A stretch of DNA of 64,000 bases from Culex pipiens pallens (GCF_016801865.2 NC_068937.1:118331225-118395224); one strand, 5' to 3'. Shown: positions 1 through 11,230, numbered from the stretch's first letter. The notes: generated from the sequence alone by a model not told the origin. Made by a program: numbers and translations.

Positions 1-470
1 TGTAACTTGTTGCATAAACTACTATTTTGCAATTCCGTCGTGAAACTACTTACTTTTCCTGTCATTTTTGAACGACGAAATAGCTTACATTTCTGTACCA
101 AAAATAACAGAATCGAATAGCAACACTTTTCAAAATAAATGCTGAAAAGTTCTACTTTTCAGCACTCAAATGGGTGCTGAAATGTTGAACTTTTCAGCAC
201 TTGTTTCGAAAAGTAACACTTTTCAACATTTTTTTGATTTAAACGATTTATTGACAAAATACATGAAAATTTGACATACAAATACAAATTTCACTCAGTG
301 TGTGTTTTTTGGAATTGCAAAAAATGTTGTATGGAACACGTTGCAAAACTTGATTTTGTCAGCATTCTTCGTATTTATCCAACTCAGTGAACCTCGTTGG
401 ATGAATGTACGACTCGTGCTGAAAAAATCCTCTTTTTGCCACTTGTTGCATAAACTACTATTTTTTGCGG
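1..470 (+). repeat. Palindromic MITE family P, copy 1 (plus tail of a second copy)
   Basis: The core at 360-421 is an imperfect palindrome: two arms built on cagca..cgta.ttatccaact meet at a short spacer (cagtgaac). The right edge contains acttgttgcataaactac at about 441-458. The same edge motif occurs at 5-22, so the window opens inside a second, upstream copy in the same orientation. Related copies occur at about 60320-60470 and 63130-63230. No protein is encoded; the short ORF at 302-514 simply crosses the repeat. It is non-autonomous. Its superfamily cannot be assigned because target duplications are not clear. Confidence 0.6.
138..235. repeat. Interlocking hairpins of the motif ctgaaaagt/acttttcag
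   Basis: Four alternating occurrences of acttttcag or its complement sit within 100 bp (about 142-160, 170-182, 190-202, 212-232), so the strand can fold into several competing stems. They lie in the spacer between the two P-family copies and look like decayed MITE sequence. Confidence 0.4.
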
Positions 471-1020
471 TGTTAAAAACCTTAACAAAAGACGATGCTT
501 TTGCATCGGAATAATAAAATTTTTAATTGTATTTATGGACTATACTGAAAAACTTTAGGCTTTTTGGTTATGATCCCTTCGAAACCACAATTCATGTTCA
601 AATAAGTTAAGTAAGTTTTTTGAAAAACGGTCTGTTGAAAATTTGTGTGCAGCCATCAAAACTAAAAAAATATAAATCTAAAGGATCCTACGCCAATGAA
701 CCTTCCAAAGATGTTGGATGATTTGATTTGGATCTCGTTCGTCTAATGTAGAACAGCGTTTTTTCAATTTAATTATTCGTCAATTCTTGCATTGTATTGA
801 GGAAGATTTCCTCAATAAATAACGGATGATTGAAATTGAAAACAATCTCAAACTGTAATAAAACAAAAATAGTTCATCGCACTTCGTCAAAGACAAAAAA
901 CCGTTAACTTTGCGTCTTTTCCACAAAATTGTCCGTGTTTGTCACGTTACACTAGCCCCAAAACTGTTTTAAAACTGTCTGTCTTACAATAAGAAAATAC
1001 CTTGGTTTTCAGTCACTAAC
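471..1020. other. Unassigned AT-rich sequence
   Basis: I see no convincing ORF, no RNA gene and no clear terminal repeats here. Composition is AT-rich with short A and T runs. It separates the P-family repeat from the more GC-rich block that starts near 1020. Confidence 0.5.
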
Positions 1021-1209
1021 TTGTTGCGTCTGGCTGAGATGGGTGGTTTGGAGAAAACAACAACTTATCAAACTTTTGGCCAGATACAAAACTTGCACCT
1101 CACTTTTTTTCCACACAGACTATTATGCTCCGAATTTTCCACCAAAAAGTGCAACCTGGCTGGAACACAATCTCAACACACCGAAGCTAGGTTGTTCCTC
1201 ACGAAATCC

Positions 1210-1262
1210 GTGCCGATTTGGGACTGTCACCGGTGGTGGTTCCTCGTCGTGCTTTTATACAA
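1210..1262 (-). promoter_or_regulatory. Candidate minus-strand TATA promoter
   Basis: The minus strand reads TATAAAAG at 1259-1252 and an initiator-like ACAGTC at about 1227-1222, roughly 34 nt downstream. That is close to the usual TATA-to-start spacing. The block around it (1020-1640) is markedly more GC-rich than its surroundings. About 130 nt downstream on the minus strand, near 1111, a run of A is followed by GTGAGG, which could be the 5' splice site of a non-coding first exon. No downstream coding exon is visible before the window start, so the gene is unidentified. The overlapping ORFs here in several frames are not convincing as proteins. Confidence 0.35.
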
Positions 1263-1639
1263 GTTTTTCCCCGAAGTTTTTCACAAGCTTTTCCGCCGCT
1301 TTTCCAACTCCGTCCTCCCCCACCAGAAGAGATAACCCACCACACTCTGTTCGTTTGTTCTGTCAGAGAGTGTGAAAAATCGTGCGCGCACTCTTCTGGT
1401 GGCGCAAACAAACGGTTGCACGTGGAAAGTGGTGGGAATAATAAAAAAAACGGAAGCACAGGCCACGTGGGTGGTTGGGTTGGTGGGGAAAGCAAGGATC
1501 AACTTTCTCGCACCTTGTGTGCAATTGGAGCCAGCCAGTTAGCGATAAGTAGTAAAATGGGGGGAATGGGAGAGGAGGATGAGCTTTTCGGGGAGCACTT
1601 GTTGATTGCTATCGAATTACAGCAACGCAGCGTATGCTA

Positions 1640-2340
1640 AGCGAGCTTAATCGGGTCGTATTTAATGCTGGCGGCCTATAACGGATGGGGCGAGGGGGCA
1701 CAAATCGATCAGATTAAAAATTAATTAAATGCAGTTAGGCAAGAGAGTGAGGAGGGATACACGGAGGGGCAAGATAAGTGGCAATACGAGTCCCTGGAGG
1801 AAGCAAGAGTGATATATATCTCAAATTGATAATTTTTAAGGGTTCTGCAAAGCTAATAATAAACAATACAATTATGGAATTTATCTATGTAGCGCCGAAA
1901 AAGCCGAATAGTAGTTTATGCGACAGGTTGCAATGGTTCAACGAAGTTTGCCGAGTACGGCAAGTGCTGATAAAAATCAAGATTTGCAACAGATTGAATG
2001 CAACATTTTGCTGTAATTTCGAAGAACACCCTTTGAACTGGATTTTATTTCCGCGAAAAGTTTATTTCCCTGCTAGAATTATATTTGACGTCAAGATAAG
2101 TGTCAAACTTCGAAGGTAGTTTCACAACGGAAATAAATGAACTACCGTTTTGAAAATATTGGTCCATACACCTTGGTTAAATTGACAATTAAGTCCTCTG
2201 TTAACTTTTCTTGGCCTTTTTTCCACTTTAAATGAAAGTGCTAAAAAATGTCCATTTGAGAACTTTCTTTAATCTAAGTCAAAGTTTGTGATACAGCCCA
2301 GATTATATCGTTCGAAATCTTCACAATACTTCACGTTGGA
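1640..2340. other. Unassigned sequence
   Basis: Mixed-composition sequence with no recognised protein similarity. The 113-codon ORF at 1778-2119 has no domain that I recognise and no splice context, and is treated as chance. Confidence 0.4.
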
Positions 2341-2528
2341 TAAACGGATAAAGATTTGATTGTTTCTTATAGGGGGAGAGGGGGTAATAAGAACCCCCTA
2401 AGGGAAAACTGTGATTTCTCAACCATTACAGCATTACTGTCATCCATGTGAAAAAAAGTCTTAACAAATCTCAAAATTGTTCGAAAATATCAAATTTCTA
2501 AAAAAAATTATTCATTTCAAACAATCAT

Positions 2529-2592
2529 GCGGGGCAATATGCACCGCAACATTGGGGCAAAATGCACCACAACATGGGGCAAAATGCACCGG
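2529..2592 (+). repeat. Short direct repeats ggggcaa(aa)tgcacc x3
   Basis: Three near-identical 14-15 bp units at about 2531, 2554 and 2576 are spaced about 22 bp apart. The same words (gtgcattttgcc, and ctctccccct, whose reverse complement matches aggggga near 2371) appear in the 42-bp spacer between E1 and E2 at 7203-7244. The outer flank and the central spacer of the big inverted repeat therefore share sequence. This suggests the flank belongs to the same mobile unit or the same target. Confidence 0.45.
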
Positions 2593-4289
2593 GTAAAAGC
2601 AGTTTTCACTAGTCACCACTAGATGACACCGCTGTTTTTACAAAGGAGCTTCACAGCGATGCATTTTTCCTCGACCACGCTTTCTGCAGAAAATTTAATT
2701 AAAAATGCATTTTTTTTATGTTTTTTGACTAATCTATCTACAGAATAATGAAAATTATGGCAAACATTATATACCTCAACACTTACAATAACAATAAATG
2801 CTTTTTATATTGTCCAAAAATCATAATGAAAGTTCAATGAAAATTAGATGAAAACACAACAATTTAAAGTTTTGCAAATAACTTAAGCTGTTTTTATACC
2901 ACGATGCTCAAATTTTTCCAGCATGGTTTAGCAGTGTTAAGCTTCCAATTTCTATGATTTTTTGACCGGAAAATTCTTCTAAATACCAAGAAAAGCAGGG
3001 GGTCCCGCATAAAGATTTCCGATGAACTTACAGTAAATTTTAACGTTACAAAACGATAAAATATATTGTCATTTTGACAGTGTTTTAACAGTAGACAGCA
3101 TCGTTTTTTAAGATAATTTGCGTCGTATTTTGGGACTTTACCATAAAAAAGGGGGGTTGTTATGCACCGGTACCATAAAAATTTCGAAATTTTTCCATGC
3201 AATTTTTTTCCAAATACGACGCATTTTACTGTTAATCTAATGTTGCATTTTTCATCCAAAAACTCGTCCTGACTATAGAAAACATCATGCATTAATAATA
3301 AATACAGCAAGCATTACAATGCAATGCACAGTCAATTTACAGTTCTTCATGGTTTCTTATCTACTGAATGATGCGGTAAAAACTATATGCGGACAATAAA
3401 ACTAATAAGCATTACAATGAATTACACAGTAAAATTATTGTTTTCATGGTTTGTTCCCTACTAAATTGTACTGTGACAACAATATTCGGACATTAAAATA
3501 AATAGTAAATACAGTATGTTTTACAGTACTTTTATATTATTCATTGTAATTTATTTACATTCAACATTGAATAACTTTGTTTTTTTTTTTCAATTGTTAA
3601 TTGATAATGTCTTCTCTAGAGTTTTGCAAACACCAAAACGAAGCCGCTTTCTTTCGCTTTCGATCTCGATCGCGACCGATTCTTGTTTCTCCTCGGATGG
3701 GTGATGTCATGGTGCGTTTAAACTGACCACCGGCTCCTTTTTGTCGACTGGAGACTCCGGATTGATTTGCTGGTTTCGTTAGTGCTTAAAATGAGAAGAC
3801 AATTAAGTAAAGGATAAAATCAAACATTTTTCATAACGCTGGGTACAAAGCTCAGAACGAACGCGGTAAAAAAAAAGTTGCGCAAGTTTTATGCTCCCGC
3901 TCGAGTTGAACCTACACAAAAAATTCGTAGTTCGGTGTTATTTGATTCTTAAATTCTAAAAATAATTAAGTTATTAGATGCTAATATTATTATTATTAAA
4001 AATTATAATTAATCTCAGCATTTAAAAAAAATCGGAATTTCCAATTTATTTTTCTAAGATTCATTAATTTTTGAATACTATAATTCTTAAATCCTAAAAT
4101 CTTAATTTCTTAAATTCTTAATTTCTTAAATTCAATAAAACATTATGCAAAAAAATAAAACAAATGAAACACAACATTAATTAAACATTACTGAAACGTT
4201 TGTTATTTTAAATTGCATTCAAATTTTCGTATCCAAATTATTAAATTTATTCAACAAAAAAAAAAATGATAAATAGGTTCTTCACGATT

Positions 4290-4580
4290 TTGTTTGAACT
4301 TCACGATCTGTTCTTTTTCGTTCCTGCTTACCCGGTTGTGTTGGGAATGTTCCCTTGGTGATCATTTGACCCATGTGCAATGATGTTCCTCTATCGTCTG
4401 ATGATTGCGACCGGACTGGTACTCCCCGGCAGCACAAATTGGGCCACACGCCATCCACGATCGTCCTTGTAGAAAAGCCAACTTCTTGGCGATCTTGTCG
4501 AGTGATTCTGTTGCGGCTTTCCTCGTCCAAATCGAGCGCGAAGTTCACCCCGTAGGCGAAATGTTCCCTGTTGAATAAAA
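4290..4580 (-). pseudogene. Broken coding-like segment inside E1
   Basis: On the minus strand the most protein-like reading changes frame at least once. It begins with a stretch containing HFAYGVNFALDLDEESRNRI (about 4560-4500) and continues in another frame with FYKDDRGWRVAQFVLPGS (about 4480-4410). The block is more GC-rich than its surroundings. A homologous inverted block exists in E2 at about 10250-10400. This suggests an ancestral element gene or a captured host exon that has since decayed. I do not recognise the family. It could also be non-coding GC-rich DNA. Confidence 0.25.
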
Positions 4581-4619
4581 ACACTAAATGATCGTATTGT
4601 TTTTACATGCAGCAACATA

Positions 4620-5375
4620 ACCAAACTTTTCGGCACCCGCAGCAAACGTAAATCAGTACAAACTTGCTGCCGGATCTCTTCCGGAAAAGATCCGACAGCA
4701 ATTTTGAGTGGTTTGACGTTGGTTGGGAGAGTCGAAAAATGAAGACAAATCACTTCTTGCATCAGCCAATCAGGTTTTACGCCGACTCGAGTTTAAGGTT
4801 AGAAATTTGACAGCTTGCCTTTACTGTTTACATTTTTTACACGTGTGTCAGTAAAAATGTGTGTGCGTGTGCGCTCATGATGTCAAGCTGTGAAACCTAA
4901 TTAGGTTTTACGCCGTGACGTCATTTGACAGCTCGTGTGCACTGTTTACATGGTCTTCGTCGATTGTCGACGAATTTCACCGAACAAAATCGACGACCGC
5001 ATCGAACTGTGCACTCTTTTCTATCCTCCAAATCGAGTCGGCGTAAAACCTAATTAGGTTTTACGCCGACTCGATTTTTAGGTTAGAAATTTGACAGTTC
5101 GGCTGCACTGATTACTTTTTTTGCACGTGTGTCTAAGTAAAAATGTGTGTGCGTGTGCGCTCGTGACGTCACGCTGTAAAACCTAATTGTCTTTTGCGAG
5201 AGTAACACAAAAAAAAACTTTTCGGCATCCTCAGCAAATGTCAAATCAGTAAAAATTGCTGCCGGATCTTTTTCCGGATCTCTCCCGGAAAAGATCCGGC
5301 AGCAATTTTGTTTGGTTTGACGTTTGTTGAGTGTGCCGAAAAAAGATGAACAAATCACTTCATGCATCAGCCAAT
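4620..5375. repeat. Duplicated TIR-MITE block with a 48-bp perfect palindrome
   Basis: Two direct copies of an about 130 bp unit start with aggttttacgccgactcga (near 4772 and 5057). An inverted end of the same unit lies at 5030-5052, so 4772-5052 has inverted ends. At 5030-5077 two such ends meet and form a perfect palindrome centred between 5053 and 5054. A second pair of direct copies, about 4620-4770 and 5215-5375, contains ccggatctnttccggaaaag-type inverted words. The structure looks like tandem duplication of a MITE inside another. Confidence 0.55.
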
Positions 5376-5780
5376 ATCCAAGCAGCTCAAGCAGGCAAAA
5401 GAAAATGTATGCCGTGGGACGGGATTCCGCCCTCCGCAAATATAACCCACCTGAAACATTCGTTGTTTTAAAGCAAAACTCTTCGCCATCGTCGGAACAG
5501 TTCGAACACCCGGCGGATGTGTCCAACACCAGGAACGCATTCAGAATCCTGAGGCCAACCGCTGGATGTTACTTTTTCACGAGCACACGCGATTTACCGT
5601 TGAAAATTTCGGTTAACACTGCGACCGAATACAGACACAGACAGGATCGAGCACGCGCGAGTGAAAAACTTTGACAGCTCGCTCAACTATGGTGCGTTCG
5701 TTTCAGGAGCGTCGCACGGGTTCAGTGTAATGGTGTGTCCGTTGCAAGAGCGACGGCTGCACATATTAAGTGTCATGTTA
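5376..5780. other. GC-rich interior of E1, homologous to E2 interior
   Basis: This block holds an open frame on + (to 5674) and another on -, neither with a recognised domain. At 5690-5765 there are two diverged units of a roughly 50-bp repeat containing ggtgcgttcgttt and cgtcg. The inverted counterpart in E2 (9863-9970) has three units. That the homology lies between repeats and not in one clean reading frame argues against a working gene. Confidence 0.35.
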
Positions 5781-5918
5781 CCCAGTCACGAAATACTCTA
5801 GCAAAGCTGGTTCTGTCAGAATCCTGCTAGAACGGTCGAACATTTCTGCTAGAATTCTGTAAGAATATCCAGCTCTGTAAGAACTCTGCTAGAATCCTGC
5901 TAGAACGCCGTGACAGGG
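5781..5918. mobile_element. 138-bp MITE with TA target duplication and internal gctagaa repeats
   Basis: The ends are CCCAGTCACG and the complement of CCCTGTCACG, directly flanked by TA on both sides (5779-5780 and 5919-5920). Inside are repeated words of the form ctgctagaa or ctgtaagaa, about seven copies. The TA duplication fits the Tc1/mariner group, but the family assignment is inference. The corresponding place in E2 lacks it, so it entered E1 after E1 and E2 separated. Confidence 0.5.
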
Positions 5919-6261
5919 TAGGTTCGTTTGTTGATACTTATTATTGCTTATTGCGAGATAAAATCACGTTTCTCCATCGCTGTGAGTTACAGGAGATTAT
6001 TGCCGCCTAACTTCCGCAGGGTAAAAATCAGCAAGTTGAACTGAAATTATGCATTGATTTGGCTGTCAACTTGGTTTGTTTTGAATATTTTCCAAAAAGT
6101 CAGCTGAAAACTCAAGGCAACCTTTGACAACAGACAAAAAATTGTTCTGCGGTTGTCATGCGGCTGTCATGCGACCATTATCTTGCGGTCGTATCGCCGC
6201 GCGTGAACTCTAATTATTAACGCCCGCAGTAATATTTATTTTTCGAAAAAAAGTTTATATA

Positions 6262-6350
6262 TTTAATTGTTTAAATGTTTAAATGTTTAAATGTTTAAAT
6301 GTTTAAATGTTTAAATGTTTAAATGTTTAAATGTTTAAATGTTTAAATGT
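6262..6350. repeat. 8-bp tandem repeat (ttaaatgt)n in E1
   Basis: About ten tandem copies of an 8-bp unit. Its complement (aacattta) differs by one base from the unit (aacatttt) of the very large array in E2. It therefore looks like the unexpanded counterpart of that satellite at the equivalent inverted position. Confidence 0.75.
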
Positions 6351-6357
6351 TTCAATA

Positions 6358-6568
6358 CACTCAACTCCCGGTGGTTGGTCACTATTTCGTTTAAAAAAAA
6401 AAAACAAACTGAAAAGCGATAAACTGTCTCTTTTTACACGGCGCTCACGCACACTATCAAAACGAACGTTTGGTAGTGTATGTGAACTCCATGTAAAAGG
6501 GGTGTCAAACTAAAAAGTGACCCCGTTGGTTTGACAACAGTTGGTGTCAAACCATCGGAGTTTGAGTG
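6358..6568. mobile_element. 211-bp mariner-like MITE
   Basis: The terminal inverted repeats are cactcaactcccggtggtt and the complement of cactcaaactccgatggttt, with TA flanking on both sides (6356-6357 and 6569-6570). There is no coding capacity; the short ORFs at 6331-6513 and 6531-6749 cross its borders. It is specific to E1. Confidence 0.6.
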
Positions 6569-6569
6569 T

Positions 6570-6955
6570 AATAAAATCAAAAAATATAAAGTGTCAGAGT
6601 ATCAAAACTTCACAATGTGTAGAAGCAATCAAACAACATTTAATTCTAAAATGTTAAAATTTCGAAAAAATCTAATATTTTTTGTGTTGCCATATAATTA
6701 TTTTACGAATATTTTATTACTGAAATATTTCTATTTTCGACTCTTTTGATATTTAATATTTTAAAATTTATTTATTTTTTAATATTTCAATGTTTCAATT
6801 TTTTAACATCTTAATTTTTCAAAATATTTTTTATAAAAATAGTTTAATATTTTAGTATTTCAATACTTTTTAAATGAAAATAGTTTAATATTTTAATATT
6901 TAAGTACTTTAATATTTTAATAATTTGATTTTATTTGATTTGAGCTTGTCAACGT
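6570..6955. other. Very AT-rich interior of E1
   Basis: Dominated by short words of the ttaatatttta type. No gene, terminal repeat or structured RNA is apparent. Confidence 0.5.
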
Positions 6956-7202
6956 AGATTGTGATGTTTTGTATTTAAAATATAACAATGAAACTTACTG
7001 TAAAAAATAATTGAAAAAAATGCATTATGAGATTTCCAATAACAGAACCATAATATTTGCTGTAATCATGAATTTTAAGGTAGCTCTATCTTCATTCCAA
7101 TAAAGTTCGAAAAAGTCAACAATAAACTTACCATAGATATTATGATATCTATTGTAACTGCATGGTTTTAACAGTGCAAATCATCATATAATTTTATGCG
7201 GG

Positions 7203-7244
7203 GTGCATTTTGCCCATGGCTGCATATTACACCCTCTCCCCCTA
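7203..7244. other. 42-bp spacer at the head-to-head junction of E1 and E2
   Basis: Between tttatgcggg (E1 end) and cccgcataaa (E2 start) lie 42 bp containing gtgcattttgcc and accctctccccct. The flanking arms are inverted over more than 200 bp, so this is the loop of a local hairpin of about 530 bp (6960-7490). Confidence 0.6.
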
Positions 7245-7996
7245 CCCGCATAAAATTATATGATGATTTGCACTGTTAAAACCATGCAATTACAATACAT
7301 ATTATAATATTTATGGTAAGATTATTGTTGAGATTTCCGAACTTTATTGGAATGACGATGAAGCTACTATAAAATTCATGGTTACAGCTAATTGGAAGGT
7401 TTTAATATTGGAAGTCTCATAAAGTTATAACAAATAAGCTACCGTAAAATGTATGGATACATCAAATTACATGGTATTGACATAAGTAATATGACGATGT
7501 ATTTTTTTCAATTTTTAGCAATAGTAAATTCCATTGTAATATCTTAGTTACGTAATGGAAAATTGTTATTCTTTGAAATATAAAATACGCCAGCTTCAAA
7601 TGGATTCAATATTTGAATGAAACAAGAGTGTTTTAAAATGTGTTTTACACCAGGCTTATTGTTTTGCAATCTTTAGTTTTCAATATATCTAAGTATTGAA
7701 GAAATTATGTTCTTTTGCAAAAAAAAGTTTTGCGGTACTGTGCATCTCAATTTCACAAACATCAAACATATTTTTAAACGCGCTCAAACATGTTAAATAA
7801 GTTTATCAACACAGTAAATGCATTTAAAATTGTTTTCAGTTTATTAGACTTCTAATTCCATTAAAGAAATAATTTATTGATTTTTTTACCTCCTGATTTT
7901 TCGAGCTGATTTTGAAGAAAGCGACATAAACTTTGGAAAAAAATATTTGCAAGGATAAAAATTTAATTAAATTAAATTGATTAAAGATTGTCCATT

Positions 7997-8250
7997 CCGT
8001 GTGGATCAATCGGACCGCGCACTGGACTCACAATCCAGAGGTCGTCGGTTCGGATCTCGCAGCGGGCACCCTGAAATGCTAAGTGTCAGAATGGGTTTTC
8101 GGCGCGTTTGCTCCGTGACATGCTCTCGTACACTTAGGAGCACAGGGCGGTGAAGTCCTTGTAGATAAAAAGAAGACACTAGTGGTTGGTACTAGCAAAG
8201 TATAGCAATGGTGGCCGACAGCTATAAAGTCAACTTCGTTTTCGTTTCGT
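7997..8250 (+). mobile_element. tRNA-derived SINE, family V, copy 1 (old)
   Basis: The 5' part is tRNA-like: an A-box-like tggatcaatcgg, then the anticodon arm ctgga-ctcacaa-tccag whose loop gives CAC (valine), then a B-box-like ggttcggatct. The body then shares ttaggagc.cagggcgg, gaagacactagtg and the terminal gctataaagtcaacttcgt with the copies at 31952 and 50996. B-box mutations and blurred flanks suggest an older insertion. It is transcribed by RNA polymerase III in principle and moved by a partner LINE. Confidence 0.7.
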
Positions 8251-8608
8251 TCTATGGATTAAAATAAAGTTAAATTTGGTAAGTATTGAGAATAAATTTT
8301 AATATACCAGAAATATATTTTCAATACTAAATTGAATTTTAAATAGTCATATATTTTGATAAAGTGCACTGTTTTAATGTTGAACACTCAACCACAGACA
8401 AGCTCTGTGTCTCAACCCTAGTGTTTAAAATTTATTTTGCGTTTGCTGCTTTAAGGTTTTAATAGGTTAGGTGTCCACACACTTTTTTTTGTATGGAGCG
8501 TAAACAATTGTTAACACAATACAATAATTTTTAAATTCAAGAACATAAAAAAATTAAATTCTATTAGACACTTTTACATTTTTAAATGTCGAAGTTTTTA
8601 CATTTTCA

Positions 8609-9830
8609 CATTTTTAACATTTTTAACATTTTAACATTTTAACATTTTAACATTTTAACATTTTAACATTTTAACATTTTAACATTTTAACATTTTAACA
8701 TTTTAACATTTTAACATTTTAACATTTTAACATTTTAACATTTTAAGATTTTAAGATTTTAAGATTTTATGATTTTAAGATTTTAAGATTTTAAGATTTT
8801 AAGATTTTAAGATTTTAACATTTTAACATTTTAACATTTTAACATTTTAACATTTTAACATTTTAACATTTTAACATTTTAACATTTTAACATTTTAACA
8901 TTTTAACATTTTAACATTTTAACATTTTAACATTTTAACATTTTAACATTTTAACATTTTAACATTTTAACATTTTAACATTTTAACATTTTAACATTTT
9001 AACATTTTAACATTTTAACATTTTAACATTTTAACATTTTAACATTTTAACATTTTAACATTTTAACATTTTAACATTTTAACATTTTAACATTTTAACA
9101 TTTTAACATTTTAACATTTTAACATTTTAACATTTTAACATTTTAACATTTTAACATTTTAACATTTTAACATTTTAACATTTTAACATTTTAACATTTT
9201 AACATTTTAACATTTTAACATTTTAACATTTTAACATTTTAACATTTTAACATTTTAACATTTTAACATTTTAACATTTTAACATTTTAACATTTTAACA
9301 TTTTAACATTTTAACATTTTAACATTTTAATATTTTAACATTTTTAACATTTTAACATTTTAACATTTTAACATTTTAACATTTTAACATTTTAACATTT
9401 TAACATTTTAACATTTTAACATTTTAACATTTTAACATTTTAACATTTTAACATTTTAACATTTTAACATTTTAACATTTTAACATTTTAACATTTTAAC
9501 ATTTTAACATTTTAACATTTTAACATTTTAACATTTTAACATTTTAACATTTTAACATTTTAACATTTTAACATTTTAACATTTTAACATTTTAACATTT
9601 TAACATTTTAACATTTTAACATTTTAACATTTTAACATTTTAACATTTTAACATTTTAACATTTTAACATTTTAACATTTTAACATTTTAACATTTTAAC
9701 ATTTTAACATTTTAACATTTTAACATTTTAACATTTTAACATTTTAACATTTTAACATTTTAACATTTTAACATTTTAACATTTTAACATTTTAACATTT
9801 TAACATTTTAACATTTTAACATTTTAACAT
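8609..9830. repeat. About 1.2 kb satellite of the 8-bp unit aacatttt
   Basis: Roughly 150 head-to-tail copies of an 8-bp unit. At about 8743-8815 lies a block of the variant aagatttt, and near 9330-9350 there are single irregular units. Such uniformity over more than 1 kb suggests recent expansion by slippage or unequal exchange. The array lies wholly inside E2, and the equivalent place in E1 has only about ten copies. Array length in an assembly may be inaccurate. Confidence 0.9.
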
Positions 9831-9857
9831 TTGGCATTTTTACCATTTTTACTCATT

Positions 9858-9975
9858 AAAAATGCAAACGAACGCATCATCACACTGAACCTGTGCAGCC
9901 GACGCTCATGAAAAGAACGCACCATGACACTGAACCAACGCAGCCGACCTTCATGAAACGAACGAACCATGATTG
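9858..9975 (-). repeat. Three diverged units of a roughly 50-bp repeat
   Basis: The units share gaacg.accatgacactgaac, then a gcagccgac word, then tcatgaaa, at about 9863, 9908 and 9952. They match the inverted two-unit version in E1 (5690-5765). Confidence 0.5.
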
Positions 9976-10039
9976 AGAGAGCTGTCAAATTGTTTTACTC
10001 GCGCGTGTATAATCATGTTCGTGTTGGCTGCTGCTCGGA

Positions 10040-10400
10040 ACCGGATTGTGTCGAATAAAATCGCGTGTGCCTGGGCATTTGCCGCATCCGCTGTTCCCTG
10101 TTTGCTGTTCTGGTTGTTGGATGGATAAATCCGACTGATCAACGGATGGTGGTGAGTATTAGGAAGTTGGTGAAATTTGGGAAGGCAGCATCAGCAGGCA
10201 TTTTTCATGGCTTGCTTGGGCAGCTCTTCGCTGATTTTTTATTTATTTTCTTCTACAGGGACTACTTTTGCCGTGTGTTTGTACTGCTGATACTCCCTGC
10301 CGCCGTCAAGGGTACGTTCCAGATGGTGTTCTTCCCAGTTCCGCTAGATGACCTACCCGGAATGGCGACCTGGAGTTTTGTTGTGGAAGAACCAACAAAA
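10040..10400 (+). pseudogene. Exon-like remnants in E2 with two gtgagtatt donors
   Basis: Two open stretches are each followed by a consensus-like 5' splice site: GTGAGTATT at about 10152 and again at about 10399. A pyrimidine-rich acceptor (ttctacag) ends at 10258. Joined at these sites the frame is interrupted by a stop, while reading straight through gives an open frame from 10065 to 10439 (124 codons). A weak inverted homologue in E1 (about 4400-4570) contains frame changes. I infer the degraded gene of the E1/E2 element or a captured exon. No known domain is recognised. Confidence 0.25.
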
Positions 10401-10599
10401 GTGAGTATTGTAGGAAAACTATGTTGGGGGACGACATAAGCAAGGGAAAGAACACCGCGATGGTGGTTTGCTTTAAACTTGTGTTGAGGCTAGTACTGAG
10501 CTCGGAAGGAACGCAAAATTCTGTTCTAGAAATATCCAAGGAAAAGCTGATACGAAACTCGGGAGGATCGCAAAACTCCATTTTTATAAAATATATATA

Positions 10600-11230
10600 A
10601 AAAAACGGGCATGAAAAGGTTCACGAAAAGATTTTTCTTAAGCGGTATGCATCTGAAATGGAACAGAAATTTCTTCCGCGGTGCTTGTTTGCAATTTTTT
10701 TGATAAAAAAATTAAAATATTTGGATTTGCTTATTTGAATGCGACTGAAATTACAAACGAATCTCAAAACGTAGAATCTTAATAAAAAAAAGGATTGAAG
10801 TAAACCAGATGGAAAAGCCTGAGAATCATCATTAAATAATCTAGAGGAAAGAAAACAAAAAATTCAAAATTTTGTTTTGTTTAAAAAATCATAATTTGAA
10901 AATTCATAATTTGAAAAATTCAGAACATCAAAAATTTTAATACAGATCGAATTCGTTAATTCGAATTTCGATACTTTGAATGTCCGCTAATTCGAATGCT
11001 CGCTAATTCGAACGTTTTCGAATTAAAAAGCTTTCAAACGTCAAAACTGAGTTGACAAACTAATTTAAAAATTTTAATTTAAGAATTTAAGAATTCAAGA
11101 ATTTAAGAATTTAAGAATTTAAGAATTTAAGAATTTAAGAATTTAAGAATTTAAGAATTTAAGATTTTGGGAGTTTAGGATTTAAGAATTTTATAATTCA
11201 AGAATAAATGAATCTTAGAAAACTAATTTG
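10600..11230. other. AT-rich interior of E2 with aattcgaa and gaatttaa tandem words
   Basis: At 10940-11030 there are several ctaattcgaa words, reminiscent of the ends of pogo-type MITEs. At about 11080-11165 there are about ten copies of the 9-bp unit aatttaaga. The similar positions of E1 (4080-4140) have shorter, related ttaaattctt words. No gene seen. Confidence 0.45.

Larger units (their letters stand above)
3004..7202 (+). mobile_element. E1: 4.2 kb element with cccgcataaa termini, left half of a giant inverted pair
   Basis: E1 starts with cccgcataaa (3004-3013) and ends with the exact complement tttatgcggg (7193-7202). Its left about 1.05 kb (3004 to about 4060) is a highly similar inverted copy of 11230-12265. 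Its right about 240 bp (about 6960-7202) matches 7245 to about 7490 in inverse orientation. Interior blocks (4390-4600, 5550-5770) match 10010-10400 more weakly, also inverted. E1 and E2 are therefore diverged copies of one element placed head to head. Near the outer edge are two diverged units of about 110 bp (for example 3340-3520), a feature of Foldback-type long inverted repeats. No intact transposase is seen. It carries later insertions (5781-5918, 6358-6568). Confidence 0.65.

Noticed and set aside
1199..1640. Overlapping ORFs of 98, 110 and 140 codons in a GC-rich block
   Set aside because: All frames are open because of composition; no domain, no good start context, and low-complexity Pro/Ser/Phe-rich peptides. 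The block is better read as a promoter region.
2894..3310. 138-codon minus ORF almost identical to one at 11959-12312 (+), suggesting a conserved gene
   Set aside because: Both lie in the inverted arms of E1 and E2; the few differences are mostly amino-acid-changing, the peptide is Lys/Phe/Cys-rich without a domain, and the similarity extends beyond the frame. It is repeat DNA.
8609..9830. CRISPR-like array
   Set aside because: The unit is 8 bp with no spacers, in a eukaryotic genome; it is a simple satellite.
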